A stretch of DNA of 64,000 bases from Psychrobacter jeotgali (GCF_904846315.1 NZ_CAJHAF010000001.1:1178001-1242000), one strand, 5' to 3'. Positions 19,095 through 28,966 are shown, counted from the stretch's first letter. Notes: generated from the letters alone by a model not told the origin. Numbers and translations are program-made.

Positions 19095-20393
19095 ATGACA
19101 TTTTACTCAGCCCCTAATTATTCCCAGCGCTTACATGAGTGGCTCAAGCGTGGCAGAAACTGGCACATTGAGTATGATGAGTATTTATCCAATCATATTA
19201 CTCATAACTGGATTGCGCTGGATGCTGCTGGTGCTGATAATGAAAAAATGCAGTGGTGGGAGGAGGTTTATGTTTATAACACTACCGATAAAGTTAATGG
19301 TAAAAAAGCGTTACACTCTAAAAAACTAGCAAAAATGCTACAGCCGCCACGCAGCAACCCCATTGATTACACCAAAATAACTGACGCTAATTGGTTAAAT
19401 AATTTGCAGTCTATCCGGATTGCCTTTGGCTTATATCGTGATTTTTTTGATAAAAAAATAGCCAAGCTGGGTTTGAGCGCTTGTCTGAATCGCTATTACC
19501 CTGCACTATCAGAAGGTATGGCAGGGGCAGCAATGCATGCTGTTATTCATACGGGCTGGGCGGTTGATGTCGACTCTGTAGACATGGCAAGTGAGGGCTT
19601 AGCTTACATGGCAACCGCTTTTCAGCCGTTAGCAACTGGCTCAAATCATAGTGAACATCAGCTATGGTGTCCTAATGCACCGAGCATCATTGCAGCCTTT
19701 AAGCAGATTTTTACCAATAACGACATAGCAGCGCTGGCTAAAAAAGCCGATTTATTGAGTAAGACTGAAGACTATACAGACCTTAATAGAGGCAGCTTTC
19801 AGCAGCGGCTCATCACTTTTGATAATCCTGAACACCCAATGGCGCAGTTTCTCAATGAAAACGTGACGCTAAGACTACCCGATATCGGCTGTGACTTAAC
19901 GCCATCAATAGAAGCATTAACGGTTACTGCAACCACAGCTTTGTACAGCAGTGATAACGAGTTTTTTATATTGCATGGATTAACTAGCCTACATGCTGTT
20001 TTGTGTGTCCTGCCGCACCTTGATGAGACAGCCCAGCGTAACGCTTTAGGCTACTGGTTTAGAGCGTTAGTGGCTACTATTATCGTTCAAGGCATCCCTA
20101 ATATAGTGGATACAATCGTATTGCTAGAGCAATGGAATAAGTATAAGGACAAAAATCAATCTGATAAGCATCAGCTAACTGATGAACAACAGGCATGGTG
20201 GATGCAGATATTACAGTCAACCACAGACAGCCTTGATGAGCATGTCCCAAAAGGCGTTTATGTGTTAAAGCGTTGGGCTGAATGGCAGGCGTTTTCAAGT
20301 GCTACCCATGATGTGTATATTAAAGCGGCTCAAAACCTCGCAATGCCCCACCCTAGTGGTAAGTTAGATGCAAACTTATGGTTTAATCGTTGA
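19095..20393 (+). CDS. Questin-oxidase-like (DUF4243) protein
   Basis: 432 residues. EYDEYLSNHITHNWIALDAAGA near residue 25, RYYPALSEGMAGAAMHAVIHTGWAVD in the middle and LHGLTSLHAVLCVLPHL at about 290-306 fit the questin oxidase-like family. In fungi these proteins catalyse Baeyer-Villiger-type ring opening of anthraquinones; bacterial members have no assigned substrate. Several conserved His residues are seen, and I see no classical FAD or NAD motif. The gene stands alone between the rplI terminator and ssrA. Family assignment is from remembered motifs. Confidence 0.7.
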   Translation: MTFYSAPNYSQRLHEWLKRGRNWHIEYDEYLSNHITHNWIALDAAGADNEKMQWWEEVYVYNTTDKVNGKKALHSKKLAKMLQPPRSNPIDYTKITDANWLNNLQSIRIAFGLYRDFFDKKIAKLGLSACLNRYYPALSEGMAGAAMHAVIHTGWAVDVDSVDMASEGLAYMATAFQPLATGSNHSEHQLWCPNAPSIIAAFKQIFTNNDIAALAKKADLLSKTEDYTDLNRGSFQQRLITFDNPEHPMAQFLNENVTLRLPDIGCDLTPSIEALTVTATTALYSSDNEFFILHGLTSLHAVLCVLPHLDETAQRNALGYWFRALVATIIVQGIPNIVDTIVLLEQWNKYKDKNQSDKHQLTDEQQAWWMQILQSTTDSLDEHVPKGVYVLKRWAEWQAFSSATHDVYIKAAQNLAMPHPSGKLDANLWFNR

Positions 20394-20463
20394 GCATCAA
20401 AGGCTCTATAAAACAAAGATAAAAAATTGAGATAGCATAAACATTAAAGTTAAGACTACCCAT

Positions 20464-20498
20464 AAAAAAATCCGACCACACTATGTGATCGGATTTTT
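20464..20498 (-). terminator. Terminator of ssrA
   Basis: On the minus strand an 11-bp stem (ATCCGATCACA with TGTGGTCGGAT, one G-U pair, 3-nt loop) runs into seven T, just after the tmRNA CCA end. Confidence 0.85.
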
Positions 20499-20504
20499 AA
20501 TATT

Positions 20505-20863
20505 TGGTGGAGATGGCGGGAGTTGAACCCGCGTCCGCCAGCATTACGCTCATGACTCTACATGTTTAGATTCTGTCTTTGTTTTTAGTCCGCACCGATC
20601 CGACAGGCAGGATGGATTGGACGATTCTCTACTTTTGAACCCAAGCGATTGAGACAATCCCTTGTGGCGAACCTATATTCGGACGCTTCAACTGGGCTGG
20701 TCAACTATAGGTAATCGGCAGCGCAGTAAGCAGGGTTTAAGCTGCTAGAGCGTAAGTTTCGTCGTTTGCGACTATAACAATATATGTTTGATTTACGAGA
20801 GGACATACACTCTCGACATGCATCATTGAGTTTCATCACCAGCGTCGAAGCCAGAACATCCCC
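20505..20863 (-). ncRNA. ssrA: Transfer-messenger RNA (tmRNA)
   Basis: Rescues stalled ribosomes by trans-translation. On the minus strand the RNA begins GGGGATGTTCTGG at 20863 and ends with the tRNA-like T arm GCGGGTTCAACTCCCGC and CATCTCCACCA at 20505. The first seven bases pair with the 3' acceptor strand, with one G-U pair. The tag reading frame is at 20737-20769 and encodes ANDETYALAA then TAA; E. coli has ANDENYALAA. Length is 359 nt. CCA is encoded in the DNA. Promoter and terminator are both clear. No integrase or attachment duplication is next to it, although ssrA is a frequent integration site. Confidence 0.97.
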
Positions 20864-20876
20864 AATAAGATTGCGT

Positions 20877-20905
20877 ATTATAGGTTATAAAAGAGCTTTT
20901 GTCAA
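20877..20905 (-). promoter_or_regulatory. Consensus sigma-70 promoter of ssrA
   Basis: On the minus strand: TTGACA (20905-20900), exactly 17 bp, then TATAAT (20882-20877). Both hexamers are perfect. The -10 ends 13 bp before the tmRNA 5' end. Confidence 0.9.
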
Positions 20906-21107
20906 CCATATAATAATTTATAGCGTATTAATTTACATCCTAACTGATTGATTATGTAGACAATATATCAAATTGTAATATCGCTCTAATTAAAACTCTA
21001 TATCAAAATAGAAGCTAGTAAATACCCTATAGAATGATATATGGGGCAGATAGTTATCTTTTCAACCATTCAGGAGTAATAAGTTTATTATTATATGCTG
21101 TAGTGAT

Positions 21108-21779
21108 TTAGCCCAAAACTTTATTCAGCCATTTACCGATATTTTGAATCTGCGGCATACAAACCTGATGCGCCATCGGATAAGTATTATATTCAACCTG
21201 ATAGCCTTTAGCTGATAATAATTGCTGCGCCTGCTGACCTAAAACCACTGGAACAACGGGGTCATGAGTACCGTGCTCAATCAGTACAGGTATATTTTGG
21301 TTCGCCGTGCTATATTCTAAATCATCATTGGTCGCCAAATAAGTAGACAATGCCATCAAGCCAGCCAAAGGCTTTGGATAGCCCAATGCCACATGATAAG
21401 CTACTGCCCCGCCCTGAGAAAACCCAGCTATGACAATATTTTCAGGAGCAACGCCGTGCTCTATTTCACGAGTGATTAAATCATGTATTTTTTGCGCTGA
21501 TTGCTCAATTTGGGCAATATCAACTTTACGCTCAAGGCTCATCTCCAAGATGTCGTACCAAGCTGGCATAACCATACCGCCATTAATAGTGACAGGGATA
21601 TTCGGGGCATGCGGAAAGATAAAACGTACCGCCATATCATTACTCAAGCCCAACTGCGGCACTACAGGCTCAAAATCATGCCCGCTGGCACCTAAACCAT
21701 GGAGCCATATAACCGCACGATCTATTTGCTTATTCGATGGGTTATGCTCTTTGATGACCGCCTCTAAATATTGACTCAT
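21108..21779 (-). CDS. Carboxylesterase of the phospholipase/carboxylesterase alpha/beta-hydrolase family
   Basis: 223 residues, no signal peptide, so cytosolic. VIWLHGLGASGHDF is the oxyanion-hole loop. The catalytic triad is Ser121 in GFSQGG, Asp173 in HGTHDPVVP and His204 in PMAHQV. APNIPVTINGGMVMPAWYDI is typical of the EstB/acyl-protein thioesterase-like group, which hydrolyses short acyl esters. AAGGA about 12 bp before the ATG is the probable ribosome binding site. The natural substrate is unknown. It is a single gene convergent with nothing obvious. Confidence 0.92.
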   Translation of the reverse strand: MSQYLEAVIKEHNPSNKQIDRAVIWLHGLGASGHDFEPVVPQLGLSNDMAVRFIFPHAPNIPVTINGGMVMPAWYDILEMSLERKVDIAQIEQSAQKIHDLITREIEHGVAPENIVIAGFSQGGAVAYHVALGYPKPLAGLMALSTYLATNDDLEYSTANQNIPVLIEHGTHDPVVPVVLGQQAQQLLSAKGYQVEYNTYPMAHQVCMPQIQNIGKWLNKVLG

Positions 21780-22040
21780 TTTATTCTATTTCCTTTATAT
21801 AAAATTATAGGTATGACCCATTTATGACTTAATTAGAATTTGTTGAACCTTCAATTATTATCCACCAATTTTTCACAGCTATTGAGATGCCACATACTAC
21901 CCTAGCAAAGGTTTTATGCTAGGATAATTTAATAGCGTGAGTGGTGTCGATTTTACCAATGTAGCTACTTTATGACGCTCTATTATTATTTTTCAACATT
22001 TATTATATAAGAAAACTTTTTATAACAAGATATCACAACT

Positions 22041-22844
22041 ATGACTCATATTTTATTGGTAGAAGACGATCCCGCTATTGCCATGTCTTTGAAAGTGACT
22101 TGCAAACGTGAAGGGTGGCAAATCACTTGGCTAGATAATGCCAGTGGGGTTTTACCTATGCTGCATAGTGATGAGGCGCAAACATTATCAGCTATTATTT
22201 TAGATGTTGGTTTGCCTGATGGTGATGGCTTGAGCTTGTGTCAACAAATTCGTCATACCGCCGAGCTTGAGCATTTAAAAGACTTGCCCATCGTATTTTT
22301 AACCGCCCGTAGTGATGAGGTAGATCGTATTTTAGGACTGGAGATGGGCGGTGATGATTACTGTGCTAAGCCTTTTAGTCCTCGGGAGTTGGTTGCCCGT
22401 TTAAAGGCGATTTGGCGGCGTGAACAAATAAGCGCCCAGCAGTATGCTACTGAAGATAGCACTCCGTCTCATAACTCTCATACCTCTAATGGCGCAGCTG
22501 ATAACTTATCTCCTAACCCGATGTCAGGGCAGGCTTTAACTTTTGAGTGTCAATCTGGTACTTGGTATTATCAGCCGCTTAATTATTCACTAATGTGGCA
22601 AGATCAAAAGCTTGAGCTTAGTAATACCGAGCGCAAGATTTTATTAACCTTACTCCAAGCCCCCAATCAAGTCTTTAGCCGTGAACAATTACTAAATGCG
22701 GTCACTGACTATCCTGATCACCGCCTGGCACGCACGATAGACAGTCATATCAAATCTATTCGCAAACAGCTGGCTAGCATTGATGCTAGTACCGATGTGA
22801 TTCATACCCACCGTGGTCTTGGTTATGGACTGTGTCCTGCCTAA
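22041..22844 (+). CDS. creB: OmpR-family response regulator (CreB-like)
   Basis: 267 residues. The receiver domain (1-120) has acidic pair E8/D9-D10, phospho-acceptor Asp55 in LDVGLPDGDG, Thr in FLTARSD and Lys in CAKPFSPRE. A variable linker of about 50 residues rich in Ser, Thr and Asn is longer than in E. coli CreB. The winged-helix output domain ends with RTIDSHIKSIRKQL and IHTHRGLGYGL. It pairs with the kinase gene immediately downstream (1-bp overlap, TAATG). The symbol rests on the partner kinase resembling CreC. Confidence 0.85.
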   Translation: MTHILLVEDDPAIAMSLKVTCKREGWQITWLDNASGVLPMLHSDEAQTLSAIILDVGLPDGDGLSLCQQIRHTAELEHLKDLPIVFLTARSDEVDRILGLEMGGDDYCAKPFSPRELVARLKAIWRREQISAQQYATEDSTPSHNSHTSNGAADNLSPNPMSGQALTFECQSGTWYYQPLNYSLMWQDQKLELSNTERKILLTLLQAPNQVFSREQLLNAVTDYPDHRLARTIDSHIKSIRKQLASIDASTDVIHTHRGLGYGLCPA

Positions 22845-24586
22845 TGAGCTCTCCTGATAATAAAAATAATCCCATCAAACCCAATCAAAGCAGTTGGTAT
22901 GCCAAACTGCACCCTATTGGTACTGCCCAGCAGCAGACGAAAACCCCGAAACGTCCGCTTAATCTAAGTATATTTTTTCGGATTTGGCTGGCCGTTGCAC
23001 TGATTCTAATTCTCTCTGGCATAGTCGCCTTTACCCAATTGTTTGGCTATATCAAGCCGACCGCGCAGCAAGTCATTGAGGATACTTTATTAGATACTAG
23101 CCAATTACTAGCGGCCAGTTTGCGCGTGCCTCTAAGCTCAGGGCAACTATATGATGAGAGTTATCAGAGACAGCTGGATACTGGTTTTGCCAGCACCCAA
23201 ACGACAATCAATGGCTCACTTAATAAAGATCTAGAGCCGACTATTAATAAGCAAACGGATAACGGTTTTCGAGTCTATGTTACCGATAATAACGGTTTAG
23301 TTATCTACGACTCTTGGCCTATGCCTTACAACGCTGAAGGCGAAGATTATAGCCGCTGGAATGATATCTATCTGACTCTAAAAGGTCAATACGGTGCGAG
23401 AAGTACGCTCAGCAAAGATAGCGGGCACAATACTTCTATCATGTATGTTGCCCAGCCGATAAGAGACGAATTAGGCGAGATTATCGGCGTGGTTAGTGTC
23501 GGTAAACCAGTTGCGAGTATCTTGCCTTATCTGAATGATACACGCCAGCGCATGTTGATCACTACCCTACTGGTTAGTATCGCCGCTCTGATACTAGCAG
23601 GTCTAGTGGCGTGGTGGCTTAAGCAAAGTATCACTCTGGTCACTCAATATACTGGCTCGCTCGCCGAGGATACTAAAAAGCCTTATTTCTATTTGGGTCA
23701 TGAGCTTAACAGCCTAACCGATACTATCGAGACCATGAAACATCGGTTAGAAAACAGGGCTTATGTCAGCGATTATGTCCATACGCTAACCCATGAGCTA
23801 AAAAGTCCATTGACCGCTATTCGTGCTAGCAGTGAGCTGTTAGAGGATGACGGCCTAGATACTGAAGATCGCCACATGCTTAATCAGTCTATTGGTGAGC
23901 AAAGTATCAAAATGCAGCAATTGATTGATCGTTTATTATTATTAGCCAAAGTTGAGCAGCCTACTTTTAGACTAAATCGGCAACCCGTAGCCTTATTACC
24001 GATGCTCCAGAGCTTGATAAAAGACAGTAGTCCAAAGCTCCAACAGCGTCATCTGGACGCTATTGAATTGTATGTTAATGAGGAAAACCTGCTTTCTCAT
24101 TCTAAAAATATGACGCTACCTGTGGAGATACTGGCCAAAACCACAGTATTTGCGGATAGTTTTTGGTTACTACAAGCCTTGCAAAATGTGCTGGATAATG
24201 CAATCTATTTTGCCGCCAATAAAGTCACCATTCATATTTATAATACTACAGCGCACTCAGTAGTTATTGACATCTTCAATGATGGCAAGCAGCTTCCGGA
24301 TTATGCGGTTAGTAAAGTATTTGATCGTTATTTTAGCTTGTCGCATCAAAGCCAATTACGTTCAAGCGCTATCCAATCCGATCTCACTTCTCAACAACCT
24401 AAAACACAGACCACAACTACTCACACCTCTGCAAAAAAAGGAACGGGACTGGGGCTAACCTTAGTCAAACAAGTGATTGAACATCATGGTGGCAGCGTTA
24501 TTATGCATAATGTTGGCGCTGACTCCGCTGCCGATCAGCTAGCTGGAGTTATGGTGCGCATAACCTTACCTTTATTTGAAAAGTAA
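22844..24586 (+). CDS. creC: Sensor histidine kinase CreC
   Basis: 580 residues from ATG 22844, which overlaps the creB stop; a GTG at 22832 is in frame but less likely. TM1 is at about 44-68 and TM2 at about 240-260, enclosing a periplasmic sensor domain. That domain ends in DYSRWNDIYLTLKGQYGARSTL and SIMYVAQPI, which closely follow E. coli CreC. The HisKA motif LTHELKSPLTAIR has His317 as phospho-acceptor. The ATPase domain has N box LQNVLDNAIYF and a GTGLGLTLVKQVIEHHGG G box, with a Ser/Thr/Gln-rich insertion of about 30 residues just before the G box. In enterobacteria CreBC responds to carbon source and to PBP4 inhibition; no CreD gene is adjacent. Confidence 0.88.
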   Translation: MSSPDNKNNPIKPNQSSWYAKLHPIGTAQQQTKTPKRPLNLSIFFRIWLAVALILILSGIVAFTQLFGYIKPTAQQVIEDTLLDTSQLLAASLRVPLSSGQLYDESYQRQLDTGFASTQTTINGSLNKDLEPTINKQTDNGFRVYVTDNNGLVIYDSWPMPYNAEGEDYSRWNDIYLTLKGQYGARSTLSKDSGHNTSIMYVAQPIRDELGEIIGVVSVGKPVASILPYLNDTRQRMLITTLLVSIAALILAGLVAWWLKQSITLVTQYTGSLAEDTKKPYFYLGHELNSLTDTIETMKHRLENRAYVSDYVHTLTHELKSPLTAIRASSELLEDDGLDTEDRHMLNQSIGEQSIKMQQLIDRLLLLAKVEQPTFRLNRQPVALLPMLQSLIKDSSPKLQQRHLDAIELYVNEENLLSHSKNMTLPVEILAKTTVFADSFWLLQALQNVLDNAIYFAANKVTIHIYNTTAHSVVIDIFNDGKQLPDYAVSKVFDRYFSLSHQSQLRSSAIQSDLTSQQPKTQTTTTHTSAKKGTGLGLTLVKQVIEHHGGSVIMHNVGADSAADQLAGVMVRITLPLFEK

Positions 24587-24670
24587 ATATCTGAGACCTG
24601 GCCACTGACAACTTTTAAACCATTCAATGGATGCTCAAAACCTGTGATAGCACTGGATGATGACTACAAT

Positions 24671-24724
24671 AAAAAAGCCCTTTATCCTTCCTAGCTAAAG
24701 TAGAAAAGATAAAAGGCTTTTGGC
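24671..24724. terminator. Terminator between creC and aroC
   Basis: AAAAGCCCTTTATC and GATAAAAGGCTTTT form a long stem around a 21-nt loop, with A- and T-runs at the ends. It serves convergent genes. Confidence 0.6.
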
Positions 24725-24782
24725 ACATAAACGCTTAGCAGCATAGTAGAAACATAAAGGCTATAGCTGCTAATAAGTTAGC

Positions 24783-25889
24783 TTATTCAGTAATCGATTC
24801 TACTGGCGGCTCTACGTCAGCGTTTTGACCCCGATGACGTAGATAATGATCCAGTAATACTATCGCTAGCATCGCCTCGGCAATTGGTGTAGCACGTACG
24901 CCAACACAAGGATCATGACGACCTTTAGTTAACATATCGACAGCCTCCCCTTGAGTATTAATACTCTTGCCAGCAGTAGTAATACTAGAAGTTGGTTTGA
25001 GCGCAATACTGACACGAATGTCTTGACCTGATGAGATGCCGCCCAAGATACCACCAGCATGATTGGCAGTAAAACCCTCTGGAGTCAGCTCATCACGAGA
25101 CTTATGTCCAAACTGTCCAGCTACGGCCATACCATCCCCAATCTCAACGCCTTTTACCGCATTGATACTCATCATCGCATGGGCAATATCGGCATCTAAG
25201 CGATCGAAGACTGGCTCGCCGAGTCCTACGGGTACGCCGCTGGCGATTACCTCAAGGCGCGCACCGCAGCTGGTACCTTCACGGCGCAAGCGATCTATCA
25301 AAGCCTCAAAGCGGGTAACTGCTTCAGGGTCCGCACAAAAAAATGGATTGCTATTGACATAATCCCAATCTATTTGACTCGGATCCGTTACTTGACTGTG
25401 CTCATCACCGATTTGGGTTACGTGACCACGAATTTGTACGCCCAAACGCTCTAGCAGGTACTTTTTAGCGATAGCACCAGCCGCCACCCGCATAGCGGTT
25501 TCACGCGCTGATGAACGCCCGCCGCCACGATAGTCACGAAAACCATACTTCATACTATAAGTATAATCAGCGTGGCCGGGACGAAAAGTGTCTTTGATTT
25601 CGCTATAATCTTTGGATTTTTGATTGGTATTACGAATCAGCAGACCTATGGAGGTGCCAGTGGTTTTGCCTTCGAATACGCCCGAGATAATCTCAACTTC
25701 ATCAGACTCACGGCGCTGGGTCGAGTATTTAGAAGTACCGGGCTTGCGGCGATCTAAGTCGGTCTGCAAGTCAGCGGCACAAAGCGCCATCCCAGGCGGC
25801 ACCCCATCCACAATAGCCATCAGTCCGGCACCATGCGACTCACCGCAAGTCATAACCTGAAAAAGCTGTCCTATACTGTTACCTGCCAT
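24783..25889 (-). CDS. aroC: Chorismate synthase
   Basis: Last step of the shikimate pathway: EPSP to chorismate, using reduced FMN. 368 residues, normal for the bacterial enzyme. [49 protein letters not shown], the NAVKGVEIG segment, [16 protein letters not shown] and [18 protein letters not shown] are the family signatures. Good Shine-Dalgarno (AAGGA). It lies 73 bp downstream of prmB on the same strand, as in many gammaproteobacteria, so the two are probably co-transcribed. Confidence 0.98.
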   Translation of the reverse strand: MAGNSIGQLFQVMTCGESHGAGLMAIVDGVPPGMALCAADLQTDLDRRKPGTSKYSTQRRESDEVEIISGVFEGKTTGTSIGLLIRNTNQKSKDYSEIKDTFRPGHADYTYSMKYGFRDYRGGGRSSARETAMRVAAGAIAKKYLLERLGVQIRGHVTQIGDEHSQVTDPSQIDWDYVNSNPFFCADPEAVTRFEALIDRLRREGTSCGARLEVIASGVPVGLGEPVFDRLDADIAHAMMSINAVKGVEIGDGMAVAGQFGHKSRDELTPEGFTANHAGGILGGISSGQDIRVSIALKPTSSITTAGKSINTQGEAVDMLTKGRHDPCVGVRATPIAEAMLAIVLLDHYLRHRGQNADVEPPVESITE

Positions 25890-25962
25890 GTCTATCCTTA
25901 AACGAATTCGATTTATTTATAAATATCCGATAATAACTATCAAAGGCTGTATAGCACCTCTA

Positions 25963-27171
25963 TTAATTATTGTTCATATCGTCTAAGCGCTGCACATAAT
26001 GAGCAAAAAGCGAGCGATACTCCATCAATTCCTCAAAAGTAATCGCAAAGACTCCGTGACCGCCGTGCGCAAATGTCAACCAATCAAAGTTAATATCAGG
26101 ATAAGCTTGGTTCAAAGCCCATTCGCTATCGCCTACTTCACACACTAGCAAACCTTCAGGGCTGAGATAGTCTGGCGCTTCAAACAAGATACGATGTACC
26201 AAATCTAGCCCATCTTGACCCGCAGCCAGTGCCTGCTCTGGCTCATATAAAAACTCAGGCGGCAAATCTGCCATAATAGCTGCATCAACATAAGGCGGAT
26301 TGGTAACGATGAGCTCATACTGGTGCTCGCTTGGTATTTTAGCAAACAAATCCGACTCTATAACATTGACTTGATGGCCGAGTTCATGATGATCGACGTT
26401 GACCATTGCCACTTCTAAAGCACCTTTATCGATATCTACCGCATCAACCAAGGCATCAACAAAACGACTTGCCAAGGCAATAGCGATACAGCCAGAACCG
26501 GTGCATAAATCTAAGATACGCTCCGGTTGTGACAACTGCTTTACCTCAAGACCGTGGTCATAAAAAGCGGCTGACGGCTCTTTGGATTTTGTAGCTATCC
26601 CTGTCGCTGCTCCTAGCGGTTTGGCCCATTCATTGACTTCAAAGTAAGGATAAAACTGCTGGCGAATCAGCTCCGCTATCGGTGAGCGTGGAATCAAAAC
26701 CCGCTCATCAATATAAAAAGGCAAATCACAAAAATAAGCCAAATTAATTAAATAGCTCAGTGGTTTACGATCACTAATACGGGCTTCCAATAAGCTTAGC
26801 ACCGCCTGTTTTTCAGAGTGGGTAAGACGGCAATCTAAAATCTGTTCATTAGCTGACCAGTCCAAAGATAAAGAATGCAATACGATAGCTGAGGCTTCTG
26901 CAAACTCATCGGTAGTCCCTTGCGCCACTACTACATCATAATTGCGCAGTTGAGTGACCGCAAAACGAATAAAATCACGAATGCTGAATAATTGTTCGCG
27001 CGCTTCTTCAAGCTCGCTCTGCGAACTTGTCAATGAAATATTCTCGGGATCTAATAGCTCAGAATCCTGAAGATCAGAGCCTTGATAATCTAAGCCTTCA
27101 AAATCGCCTTCAGCTTCAGCAGAGTATTGATTTTGAAAATCTTCTGCGCTCATGATTTGGTCTTCTGACAT
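25963..27171 (-). CDS. prmB: Ribosomal protein L3 N5-glutamine methyltransferase
   Basis: S-adenosylmethionine-dependent methylation of a Gln in L3. LDLCTGSGCIAIALA is the SAM-binding motif I, and TNPPY (Asn291) is the glutamine-binding NPPY motif. LIPRSPIAELIRQQF upstream is typical of PrmB/HemK. PrmB rather than PrmC is favoured by the aroC neighbour and by the motifs. The protein has 402 residues where about 310 is usual: it has an acidic N-terminal extension of about 60 residues and a loop of about 25 residues before motif I. AAGGTG lies ahead of the chosen ATG, but an internal start cannot be excluded. Confidence 0.92.
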   Translation of the reverse strand: MSEDQIMSAEDFQNQYSAEAEGDFEGLDYQGSDLQDSELLDPENISLTSSQSELEEAREQLFSIRDFIRFAVTQLRNYDVVVAQGTTDEFAEASAIVLHSLSLDWSANEQILDCRLTHSEKQAVLSLLEARISDRKPLSYLINLAYFCDLPFYIDERVLIPRSPIAELIRQQFYPYFEVNEWAKPLGAATGIATKSKEPSAAFYDHGLEVKQLSQPERILDLCTGSGCIAIALASRFVDALVDAVDIDKGALEVAMVNVDHHELGHQVNVIESDLFAKIPSEHQYELIVTNPPYVDAAIMADLPPEFLYEPEQALAAGQDGLDLVHRILFEAPDYLSPEGLLVCEVGDSEWALNQAYPDINFDWLTFAHGGHGVFAITFEELMEYRSLFAHYVQRLDDMNNN

Positions 27172-27517
27172 AGGGCACCTTATTGATTAAAAGCCAAGCT
27201 TAGTTAAAAATAGCGTTAAAAGAGTAGCGCTTGAATAAAATTATATTAAAGCATTATAAACCCAAACGTTAGATGGCGCCAATGACTGTGCTTTTTATTT
27301 ACTTTTATGCCAATGCTATCTTATCAACACCTTGCTTTACTCAATATTTATGCCATTAACTCTAACAATCATAGCTAGATTATCACTACACTGTTATTAA
27401 TACGTCAATGATTGACGCCTAACAACCTTTTGCTATAAAAAGAGGTAGCAAAAGTTTGCGAAGCCATCGAATTATGCGCATAATAGCTCATCGTAAAAAC
27501 AATTGTGATCAAATATT
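27172..27517. promoter_or_regulatory. prmB / L,D-transpeptidase divergent region with three symmetrical sites
   Basis: 346 bp, no gene. Three inverted repeats precede the transpeptidase gene: CGTCAATGATTGACG (27403-27417), CTTTTGCTA with TAGCAAAAG around a 10-nt loop (27427-27454), and the perfect palindrome ATTATGCGCATAAT (27471-27484). They may be operators or leader hairpins. Confidence 0.45.
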
Positions 27518-28897
27518 ATGAAAATAAAACCCCTTATCGCTTCAATGTCAATCGCTGCACTGACAGCCAGTGTTAGCTTAAATGCGCTTGCTGCTCCTAA
27601 CGATAATACTCGAAACCTCCCAGTAAGCGCAGGTGATAACTTGCCGGATATGGCAGTGTTGGCAAGTCTTGATATTCAAGAAGATCGTAGTCAATCAATC
27701 GATGGCAATACTTTGAGCACCTCTAAAAAGCAACCTGCTGATCGTATGAGCAAATTGATTGATAAACAAGATGAACAGTTGCAAGCTGACAACATTAGTG
27801 CAGAAGAATTGACCCGTAAAGATGAGCAGTCTGAGCGTAATGATGATATCAGTGAAGGCCAAGCGCTAGCTAATCCTAACAGTCAGCTGGCAGACAATGG
27901 TGCTGATTCTTTAGGATTTGAATCTCCCGTTAATGAGCAGCAAAGTGTTAATGACGAGTCCTCAATCAAAAGTATAGAAAATAAAGACGGTAAAACCTAT
28001 ACCACTTTGAATTTATCGAATTATGCGCAGCAAGTAAACAGCGCTACTTGGTCGCCGAACATGAAAGTCAACTCAGCCATGACTATCAAAATGCAAGCGT
28101 TGCTCGACTGGAATCACGCTTCACCTGGTCCAGTCGACGGCGGCTGGGGAATGAATAGCAGAAAGGCTTTGACCAACTTTCAAACTATGAAAGGCTTGCC
28201 AGCGACAGGTAAAATGGATCAAAAGACTTGGGATGCGCTGACCAAAAACATCCCGGCCAATAAGCCGGTACTCGTGACTTATACGCTAACCGAAGAAGAT
28301 ATCAATACTAACTTTGCGACCACGCCTGCAGGCTCAGAAGCTAAGTCAAAAATGAAAGGTTTATATTATCAAGACATCAAAGAGATGCTCGCTGAGCGTT
28401 TTCACATGGATGTGCGCTACCTTGATAAGTTAAATAAAAACAAAAAATATCAAGTCGGTGAAACGATTACCGTACTAAATACCCGTAAACCTCTTAATGA
28501 GCGTATCAATCGTATTGTTGCTGATAAAGCCACTAAAACCCTATATGCCTATAATGATAAAAAGCTAGTGGCTACCTACCCGACGACTATTGGTAGTGAC
28601 GCCACTCCTTCACCGCAAGGCACTTTTAAGATTATTAATAGTGTTAAAATGCCATGGTATAAAGCGACTGTCGGTGAAGGCAGTGACAAAAAAGTACACA
28701 TGCTACCACCAGGACCAAATAACCCGGTAGGAGTCGTCTGGATGGGGCTATCGAAGCCTTCTTACGGTATTCACGGCTCACCTAAACCTGAAGGTATTAG
28801 TCGCCAAGCCTCTGCAGGCTGTGTACGCTTAACCAACTGGGACGTATTAGAGGTCTATGCCAATATCGAAAAAGGGGCAACGGTTGAACTGAAGTAG
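27518..28897 (+). CDS. Secreted L,D-transpeptidase with peptidoglycan-binding domain
   Basis: 459 residues. Signal peptide MKIKPLIASMSIAALTASVSLNALAA is followed by a polar, probably disordered region to about 165. A PG_binding_1 domain follows (AMTIKMQALLDWNHASPGPVDG, LTNFQTMKGLPATGKMD). The C-terminal YkuD domain holds the catalytic YGIHGSPKPEG and ASAGCVRLTNWDVLEVY with nucleophile Cys435. Such enzymes make 3-3 crosslinks or attach proteins to the cell wall in the periplasm. No clear Shine-Dalgarno is seen. Which L,D-transpeptidase activity it has is unknown. Confidence 0.93.
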   Translation: MKIKPLIASMSIAALTASVSLNALAAPNDNTRNLPVSAGDNLPDMAVLASLDIQEDRSQSIDGNTLSTSKKQPADRMSKLIDKQDEQLQADNISAEELTRKDEQSERNDDISEGQALANPNSQLADNGADSLGFESPVNEQQSVNDESSIKSIENKDGKTYTTLNLSNYAQQVNSATWSPNMKVNSAMTIKMQALLDWNHASPGPVDGGWGMNSRKALTNFQTMKGLPATGKMDQKTWDALTKNIPANKPVLVTYTLTEEDINTNFATTPAGSEAKSKMKGLYYQDIKEMLAERFHMDVRYLDKLNKNKKYQVGETITVLNTRKPLNERINRIVADKATKTLYAYNDKKLVATYPTTIGSDATPSPQGTFKIINSVKMPWYKATVGEGSDKKVHMLPPGPNNPVGVVWMGLSKPSYGIHGSPKPEGISRQASAGCVRLTNWDVLEVYANIEKGATVELK

Positions 28898-28936
28898 TCA
28901 ACTTCATTCTATAACCAATATAGTTATCAGTAATCT

Positions 28937-28966
28937 AAAAAGGCCTTTTAATAAAAGGCCTTTTTA
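28937..28966 (+). terminator. Terminator of the L,D-transpeptidase gene
   Basis: Perfect 13-bp stem (AAAAAGGCCTTTT and its complement) with a 3-nt loop and a T-run. Confidence 0.85.

Noticed and set aside
20464..20905. ssrA as an integration site with a mobile element
   Set aside because: No integrase, no duplicated tmRNA 3' end and no phage-like genes flank it.
22832..22843. GTG start for creC inside creB
   Set aside because: The ATG at 22844 overlaps the creB stop as TAATG, a common coupling pattern.
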